Both the position numbers and the translations under genes were made by a program. A stretch of 23,381 nucleotides of DNA from Desulfoplanes sp. (GTDB lineage: Bacteria > Desulfobacterota > Desulfovibrionia > Desulfovibrionales > Desulfomicrobiaceae), in NCBI GenBank assembly GCA_028708105.1, contig JAQVZR010000002.1, positions 1-23,381 of the forward strand. The letters run 5' to 3'. Below are positions 22,547 through 23,381 of this stretch, piece after piece (the stretch's first letter is position 1; each line of letters starts with the position of its first letter). The notes beneath the pieces were generated by a model. That model was not told the DNA's origin and did not search any database. It saw only the letters and a list, made by a program, of their open reading frames with translations.

Positions 22547-22556
22547 GGGGATCGCC

Positions 22557-23381
22557 GTGCTCGAACAGATTGATTGGAGTCAGGTCAACTGGGCCAGAGC
22601 CCAATTCGCCCTCACCGCCATGTTTCACTGGATCTTTGTTCCACTCACCCTGGGACTTTCCTTCCTACTGGCCTTTTTTGAATCTCTGTACGTCAAAACG
22701 GGGAATAAACAATGGAAACGGATCACCAAATTCTGGATGGGATTGTTTGCCGTCAACTTTACCATCGGTATTGCCACGGGTCTGATTCTGGAATTTGAAT
22801 TCGGGACCAACTGGGCCAATTATTCATGGATGGTCGGAGATATCTTCGGCGCACCATTGGCCGCCGAAGGCATTTTTGCTTTTTTTATCGAGGCCACATT
22901 TTTTGCGGTCATGTTTTTCGGCTGGAACCGCGTATCCACAAAATTTCATCTGTTTTCGACATGGATGGTGGCCATTGGTTCCAACCTCTCGGCTCTATGG
23001 ATTCTGGTGGCCAACGGCTGGATGCAATACCCAGTAGGTATGGCCTTCAATGCGGACACGGCCCGGTTCGAGATGCAAAATTTTTGGGAAATCCTTTTCT
23101 CGCCCACGGCCATAGGAAAATTCACCCATACCACCAGCTCGGGATTCCTCCTTGGTTCTCTCTTTGTCCTCTGCATTTCCTCTTGGTTCCTGCTCAAAAA
23201 AAGGCATCTGGACATGGCCAAAAAAAGTATTGTCGTGGCCTCGGTCTTTGGTCTTCTTGCTTCAATATTTGTGATCTTTACCGGAGATGAAGCCGCCTAC
23301 ACCAGTGCTCGGGTCCAGCCCATGAAACTGGCGGCCATGGAAGGTCTCTATAAGGGAGAAACCAATGCCGGTCTGATCATG
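22557..23381 (+). CDS. cydA: cytochrome bd oxidase subunit I (partial, 3' end beyond window)
   Basis: The first 275 residues of the quinol-oxidising, oxygen-reducing subunit. The GTG at 22557 has AAGGGG 6 nt upstream, and the gene follows DUF4492 by 10 nt. Visible markers are His24 (heme b595 ligand in MFHWIFVPLTLG), Glu104 and Glu112 (GAPLAAEGIFAFFIEATF), His191 (GKFTHT, heme b558 ligand), and the start of the quinol loop with Lys257 and Glu262 (VQPMKLAAMEG). About half of the protein, including the remaining heme ligand Met and the GRQPW region, lies beyond the edge; cydB is expected next. In sulfate reducers this oxidase removes oxygen at the membrane. Confidence 0.97.
   Translation, partial: MLEQIDWSQVNWARAQFALTAMFHWIFVPLTLGLSFLLAFFESLYVKTGNKQWKRITKFWMGLFAVNFTIGIATGLILEFEFGTNWANYSWMVGDIFGAPLAAEGIFAFFIEATFFAVMFFGWNRVSTKFHLFSTWMVAIGSNLSALWILVANGWMQYPVGMAFNADTARFEMQNFWEILFSPTAIGKFTHTTSSGFLLGSLFVLCISSWFLLKKRHLDMAKKSIVVASVFGLLASIFVIFTGDEAAYTSARVQPMKLAAMEGLYKGETNAGLIM

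Noticed and set aside
1..23381. CRISPR arrays, insertion sequences, prophage, rRNA and tRNA genes.
   Set aside because: No spaced direct-repeat array, transposase, integrase or RNA gene pattern was seen on either strand.

Overview
The window looks like a piece of chromosome from an anaerobic sulfate-reducing bacterium, most likely of the Desulfovibrionales. The evidence is a tetraheme cytochrome c3, a 402-residue flavodiiron oxygen reductase with the same ligand numbering as Desulfovibrio gigas Roo, a PerR-rubrerythrin-Rdl gene order as known from Desulfovibrio vulgaris, and an octaheme membrane cytochrome. The order comes from family knowledge, not from a search. There are no rRNA, tRNA, CRISPR, transposase or phage genes.

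Layout. Positions 1-2009 (+) hold the 3' end of a gene resembling the C-terminal part of PEP-synthase-like proteins, then a patatin-family lipase. A 20-bp bidirectional terminator separates them from a convergent minus-strand block (2169-6023) with a PaaK-type CoA ligase and the classic rpsF-rpsR-rplI-dnaB operon, preceded by a possible S6:S18 leader. Next on the minus strand (6312-10193) come hsp20-htpX-degP and alr, a protein-quality-control cluster ending in alanine racemase. From 10682 to 14740 (+) lies the oxygen-defence core: perR, rubrerythrin, Rdl, rubredoxin, a terminator, then roo, a HEAT-repeat gene and a 56-codon zinc-ribbon gene. A 19-bp-stem terminator follows. On the minus strand, 14882-18636 encode a two-gene membrane complex: a bd-oxidase-like subunit and a second one fused to eight c-type heme sites. 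Further minus-strand genes are an unknown membrane protein, cytochrome c3 and an iron superoxide dismutase. Divergent from sodB is a second rubredoxin with a C-x-C first knuckle. The window ends with a plus-strand operon of a DsrE-like protein, a DUF4492 protein and cydA (cut by the edge).

How the genes fit together. Roughly 10.7-23.4 kb is an oxygen and redox island: sensing (PerR), peroxide reduction (rubrerythrin), superoxide removal (SOD), cytoplasmic oxygen reduction (Roo fed by rubredoxin), membrane oxygen reduction (cytochrome bd), and periplasmic electron transfer (cytochrome c3, octaheme bd-like complex). The least described parts are the octaheme bd-like complex, the HEAT and zinc-ribbon genes behind roo, the rubredoxin-fold proteins whose first cysteine pairs are spaced by 1, 2 and 4 residues, and the membrane protein next to cytochrome c3.
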